Origin: Ectocarpus siliculosus
Lineage: Eukaryota; Sar; Phaeophyceae; Ectocarpales; Ectocarpaceae
Reading direction: 5' to 3'
Length of the DNA: 64,000 nt
Assembly (NCBI GenBank): GCA_000310025.1
Contig: FN648111.1
Span: forward strand, 62,001-126,000
Each line of letters starts with the position of its first letter. Positions within the stretch are counted from its first letter, which is position 1. The position numbers were made by a program, and so were the translations under genes. The notes under the pieces are model-generated. The model saw only the letters and a program-made list of their open reading frames with translations, made no database searches and was not told the origin of the DNA. Shown here in pieces: positions 59,488-64,000 of the stretch.

Positions 59488-61222
59488 TCTGTATTGATGA
59501 GCTTGTTGGACGCGAAGAGCGCACTTGGGTCTATTCTGTAGTTTATTGTTGCCGGCGTACCTCGGGCACGTTTTTTTGCGAGAATGGCATGGCGAAAGAA
59601 TTTGGAAATCAACCATGCATCGTACATTGGCTCCTACCGCCGCTGCCGCTACCATGGACTCTTGACTCATTTTAGTTCCTCATGGAGCTCGGGAGTTCGA
59701 ATCCAAGCGAACGGAGGGTTGTACGCGTGTTACCTGCAGTACTGTATGTAGATAAAACGCTTTTGTTGATGAAATGTGAAATGCTTCATGTACACGGGTG
59801 TATCGCGATTCCGTGAAGCGCAGCAACTGAAAACGCCACCTGTTGTTCTCCTTTTGAAAATGTCTGATACTACTACTGCGTGGAGAACGCATTTTTCTTT
59901 CCGCGGGCGAGTTTTTAGTTGGCCCGTCGTCGTTGTGGCTGAATATCTTGCGCTCGAAGCGAATTGACGCAGAAGTTGCGTTTTTGGACGGAGAGTGCGC
60001 TCCAACGCGACACGTTGGTTCTTCCCCGGTCGACCACTCTCAGGACTTAGTGCGGCGGAATGTGTGTCTGACGAGCGTCTTGAACCCGCCAAACATGGAT
60101 CTTCGTGGTGTGACGCCGTAGTACTTGGCAAGAAGTCGTCGACGATACAATATCATCAGCCCAAGCGCCAACAGCTATGGTCACGGTGCAGCAGTAGCGG
60201 TACCGAAATCGTCCACACGCGGTTGCATTTGTTTCGCTCGGTATGCCGTGTAAAAACAATTGTTTAGCTGCACGTTTTGGTCTGCAGAGCTGCGCGTTTT
60301 GGTCTGTAGATCGTATCCACCTTTACGTGCCCGTTGTACAACTTACTGGCGGTTTTTAAGTATTTGTTTGGCGGCGGGGGGATTGGAAGACAAGGTAGAC
60401 GCGTGATTGTTTCACCCCGATATTGTAGCAGCAAGAACTCTTCAACACTTGCATTGCGCATGTTGTAGTTGCTGATGAGCTGTTTGATCACCCTAATGGT
60501 ATGCCTACCTACGCAGATAGTCGGATTGTTCTCTGTGGGCCAGCGGTGCGCCGAGAAAGCTGGGACGTGGAAGCGGCAAAAGCGGGCTCACCGGTCCGTT
60601 GTTTGAATCTATGAAAAGATGGAAAAGTTGTAGCGAGTGGGCATGACAGACACTGAAATAGCAATACAGAACGTACCGTCACACAGCAGTGCGCAGTGGC
60701 TGATGAGGCGCTATCATTACAATCCGCCAGTGGGTGATATTGGGCAAAACCGTATATGGGTTGACTCAGTGTCGTTCTGGCTGGTCAGGACGCCCGCAGG
60801 AAACCCGCAGGGCCTACTATCCTTCAATGCGAAAATCAACGTAATAAGCTGTCTAAACACTTAGGGTTAGGGTTAGGCACACGTCTTCCCTCACTGATCG
60901 ACGAAGACGTAGATAGATTATTTTGGTCTATTGTCTAAGAGTGTTGCTTGTGGCAGAATAACAACCCATTAAGACTAGTGCACATATACGGTGGTGTGAC
61001 ACCCTACCCACAAACAAAATTAGGGACAACATGTGCACTGCGTTGTCTAAGAGGACAACGCAAGGGTAGAGGCTAAAACACACCCGCAGGAGGAGATGCA
61101 TATGACACATATGTCAGAGAGATAGATCCAGCTGGATAGGCCGTACCGCACATGTAGATCAAAGGGATCCTGTAGATCCTAACATCCTAACGCTGGGGGG
61201 GGCACGGGTTGGCGGCATGCAG
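59488..61222. other. Downstream of FNIP paralogue B
   Basis: No gene recognised. The only notable item is an interstitial telomere-like repeat at 60861-60877, listed separately. Frames up to 133 codons near 59.7-60.1 kb lack family features. Confidence 0.45.
60861..60877 (+). repeat. Interstitial telomere-like repeat
   Basis: TTAGGGTTAGGGTTAGG: nearly three units of the TTAGGG motif, which is the telomere repeat in many eukaryotes. It is too short to be a chromosome end; it may mark a healed break or be chance. Confidence 0.8.
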
Positions 61223-62490
61223 GTACAGTAGGTGTCCCGATATAGTGCCGGTTGAATAGTGCCAACGTCCGGTATATTGTAGTGCCGGTAAAATTTCTCG
61301 ACCCCATCGACCAGGTTCCACCAATAGGCTGCGATTTCAGTAGTGAGGCGAGCGAAAAGGAAGATGGTGGTAGTGACGAAGGATATGGAAAATATAGCCA
61401 AGGATAGCCGTGATGGTGCAGGAGGACAATATGGCGATGAGGGGAACAGCAAGAGTTTCGAGCGAGATGACCTTCCTCATCACAACAAACGCCGCAGGGG
61501 CGCAGAATCTATAGATGAAAGCCCGAAAATAGTGGAAAAATATTAGTAGTGGTGGGTAAATAAAATATTTCTAAGGAAGGATGAAAACACTCCGAAAGCG
61601 CGTTCAAAGTAGTAAGCCTTGGCAGTCACGTAGTTCTCCTCTCTCTGTTGCTACCATTTCTGTCTTTTATCCAGAGAATAGCTCAGCCTCCTCCATGACA
61701 CCCTCTCACGGCCTTGAGAAGCAAATATTTCCTGTTTTTGATCGCACTGAGACTGACGTCTTTTGGTTGGCCAGTCGTTTTCTTGCTTCTGAAGGCTTGG
61801 TCTTCTCTCTAGCTTTTTATCGAAGGGACAGGGGAGTTCGTTATCTTCTTCACCCCCTTTGTAGGTTGCATCTGCTTTTGTGTGCTCATGTAAGGAGCAC
61901 TCCATCCATCCATGTTTTACCTCCAAATGTACATCGGGTGCGTGCATGAGCGTCTTTTTCGCTGTGGAGGGGAACCTTTGAGGTTGCCTGAATAGTGCTA
62001 CGGTCTTCTTCTTGCACAATGATTTGATAGTGAGAGGTGAACTTTTATCGGGCAGCACGGTCTACGGTTGAAAGGCAGCAGCAACGTTTCACTAGCGAGT
62101 GCTTGCGCTGAGGTGGGAAGAGAAAAAGTGCTGTGCAACAAATCTATCTGGTCAATCAAGAGTTAATTTTAATGTGACCAATCCCGTGTTTTCGACAGTC
62201 CAAGAGCCCCACGAAACTTAATGAAGCCCGCCCACGTCGCCCACCTCACGATTGATCCAAATACCGTTCGTTTGGTACTCTGTCAGCCCCGCAAAGCGCA
62301 AGCGCTGCACTCTGAAGTCGAACAGTCCTGAATAGTGCCAAGCCGGCACTATGGAGGGGTTTTCAGGCCCTGAATGGTGCCGTTTTGGCACTGTTCAGGC
62401 ACAATTCTGAATAGTGCCGGTGCCCGGTATAGTGCCGGTCTAATCGCCTGGACACATAACGGCACTATATCGGGACACCTACTGCTGTAC
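61223..62490. mobile_element. Non-autonomous DNA transposon candidate, 22-bp perfect TIRs
   Basis: TAGGTGTCCCGATATAGTGC followed by CG (61229-61250) is matched exactly in reverse complement at 62460-62481. Outside them are GTACAG on the left and CTGCTGTAC on the right, again complementary apart from a three-base insertion. Subterminal copies of TAGTGCCGG or GAATAGTGCC occur at both ends (61255-61295 and 62330-62440), a frequent feature of transposase-binding regions. Total length about 1.27 kb. No transposase motif was seen, so movement would need a partner in trans. The target-site duplication was not settled. Confidence 0.7.
61364..61546 (+). CDS. Small charged ORF inside the TIR element (hypothetical)
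   Basis: An ATG frame of 60 codons reading MVVVTKDMENIAKDSRDG, then GDEGNSKSFERDD, HNKRRRGAES and SPKIVEKY. It is hydrophilic and has a basic KRRR patch that could act as a nuclear signal. An AG-like acceptor (GATTTCAG) stands at 61340, so it might be a final exon. No family was recognised; with only 60 codons, chance is possible. Confidence 0.25.
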   Translation: MVVVTKDMENIAKDSRDGAGGQYGDEGNSKSFERDDLPHHNKRRRGAESIDESPKIVEKY

Positions 62491-64000
62491 ACACTATTTT
62501 TTCCCGGTTTGGTTGTTGTTGCCCCCTTGTTGGCGCCCATCACCCGTCACCCTCTGGGTGGTAGGTGGCAGGTGGGTTTGCCACACTGCTCGTGCTCACT
62601 ATTCCACGTCCCCCGTTCCGTCCTCGGTCGGACCACAACTCTCCACCGAGGACTGCAACACACTCGACGTCCGTGCACGAACCTGCAGGCGTTCTGGGCC
62701 GGCTGTCCGATATCTTGAGTGTTAATTTTCCAACAGTCCCGTGAGAGACCGAGAGCTTCGCTGGGTGCTGGGGACAGGGAGAGTTAGGAGGAGAGAGCAG
62801 GCGAAGGGTCGCACAACACTCATGGCTTCTCATGTGGCAGAAGATTATTCCAGCAAGGGGGGACGTGAAGGTCTGAGCCCGGCGGGGGCTGCAGCGGTGC
62901 CAAAGGCGGCAAACTTAGCGGAAGGTGAACAATATGCGGCGCAATAAGGGCGGGTGCCTACATACAGTACAGTCCAAGAGCAAACATAACCCCGATCCTC
63001 CGGCATGGAGACTCGAGATCTTAGATACGATATCAGTATACGGTAGAGGATATGATGGAGCAGCGACATGCACGATGACAAGCTCAGATCCGTGCCGGGG
63101 CTGTTATGATCTCGAAGTGACATCCACGGCTGCCGCTGGTTCCAGAACCTGCTGACCATTTGGATCAACCCCCCAACATACGTTGCTGCTGACTCGCCCA
63201 CAAGCCCTAATCTCCCAAGCTGTGGGTCATCCAAGGCAGCCCGTAGTGTGCGCTACTGTTGTACACCCGCAGTTAAGAAGACTGGGTCTTTGATAGCGAG
63301 TGCAGCAATGGAAGGATGGATGGACTTGACCTGTATGGATTTCGGAACTACTGTTACTGTAAGGCCGCTGCTGTAGCCTTCGATAGCAGCCCCAGCAACA
63401 GATCCGACGGCGCAAAGCCGCTGGAGAATGTCCTGTACCGATTTGCGATAGGGTTCAATGTTGAAGTTGGTAAACACAAACCTGTTGAAGTGCCCGCCGC
63501 GTCACCTGTTGTATCTTACATTTAGAGTTGCGGGATTGTTGTGCTTGGTTTGGAGGGAAGACGGTGTGTAGATAGATGTATTTTGCTGGTGGAGACAGCC
63601 CCAACCGCTGCTCTGTGAATTTCGTCGTGCGCAACAGGCCTGATGTATCTCGTGCTGGGTGGTCTTTTGGCCGTTTTCAAAACCCGTCGAAGTCAAGAAC
63701 GACTTTCAGAACCCCCCTGTTGTCGCTCCTGTTGCATACCCGGTTGTAGCGCCGGACGCCGGGCTGTTGGGTTTTTCCACCTGCCGGTTGTGGAGAGGGA
63801 GGAAGAGATGCAGGGAACAGAGTTGCAGCGGGGACGAGATACGTGAAGATGAAGTCGTATAAAAGATTGAAGCCGTTGTCGTGGGGACGGTGGTACATTG
63901 GGCGAACTAGCCCATGTTTTTCTACCACCCTGGAACGTTTTTGCAACCGGTATTGGGTTTGTCTCCGAGAGAGCTATTGCTGACTTGTCGCTGGCATCTA
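62491..64000. other. Right end of the window; possible minus-strand exon at 63267-63481
   Basis: A 215-base minus-strand segment with acceptor (CAACAG) and donor (GGTGTAC) encodes FTNFNIEPYRKSVQDILQRL, then CAVGSVAGAAIEGYSSGLTV and IHPSIAALAIKDPVFLTAG. The residue mix (Gly/Ala/Ile/Val with regular polar positions) looks protein-like, but no family was recognised and no flanking exon was found. The plus-strand frame at 63659 (VFWPFSKPVEVKNDFQNPPV) likewise lacks a start. Both are left as unproven. Confidence 0.3.

Noticed and set aside
59670-59705. GGGAGTTCGAATCC as a tRNA T-arm downstream of FNIP paralogue B
   Set aside because: No matching A-box or acceptor stem was found upstream; the B-box-like match alone is not enough.

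Overview
The window is nuclear DNA of a complex eukaryote, most likely a brown alga (Ectocarpus-like stramenopile). This rests on several observations: single-domain housekeeping genes cut into many short exons by introns of several hundred bases; exons that each code exactly one 42-residue TPR unit, as known for brown-algal NB-ARC/TPR immune-type receptor genes; FNIP-type repeat proteins; a bacterial-type AsnB asparagine synthetase; abundant simple repeats; and a 100-N assembly gap. The species call is inference.

Layout: 0.02-1.14 kb, the tail of a TPR-exon array with two intact and several broken cassettes. 2.5-4.1 kb, a 5'-truncated non-LTR retrotransposon (LINE); relatives of its 3' end recur at 44.7, 47.2 and 55.5 kb. 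6.3-17.3 kb (minus), glutamine-hydrolysing asparagine synthetase, rebuilt here as 16 exons (about 586 aa). 19.3-21.1 kb (minus), a four-exon OB-fold protein resembling RMI2. 24.1-25.3 kb (plus), a thioredoxin with a WCPPC active site and a GC-AG intron. 27.3-36.4 kb (minus), a RIO1 atypical kinase in at least 11 exons, carrying a 1.2 kb foldback element in one intron. 41.4-42.9 kb (minus) and 57.8-59.5 kb (plus), two divergent paralogous FNIP-repeat proteins of nearly equal length (476 and 479 aa). The 15 kb between them is almost gene-free and dense with LINE 3' ends, tandem duplications, hairpins, an inverted-repeat-bounded block and the assembly gap. 61.2-62.5 kb, a probable non-autonomous DNA transposon with 22-bp perfect terminal inverted repeats.

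The recognised genes do not form one pathway: amino-acid synthesis, genome stability, redox and ribosome maturation are independent single-gene units. The parts that look locus-specific are the repeat-protein genes (TPR exon cassettes, FNIP pair) and the mobile and inverted-repeat DNA around them. Exon boundaries were read by eye from GT/GC..AG sites, frame continuity and conserved family motifs; no search or transcript data were used.
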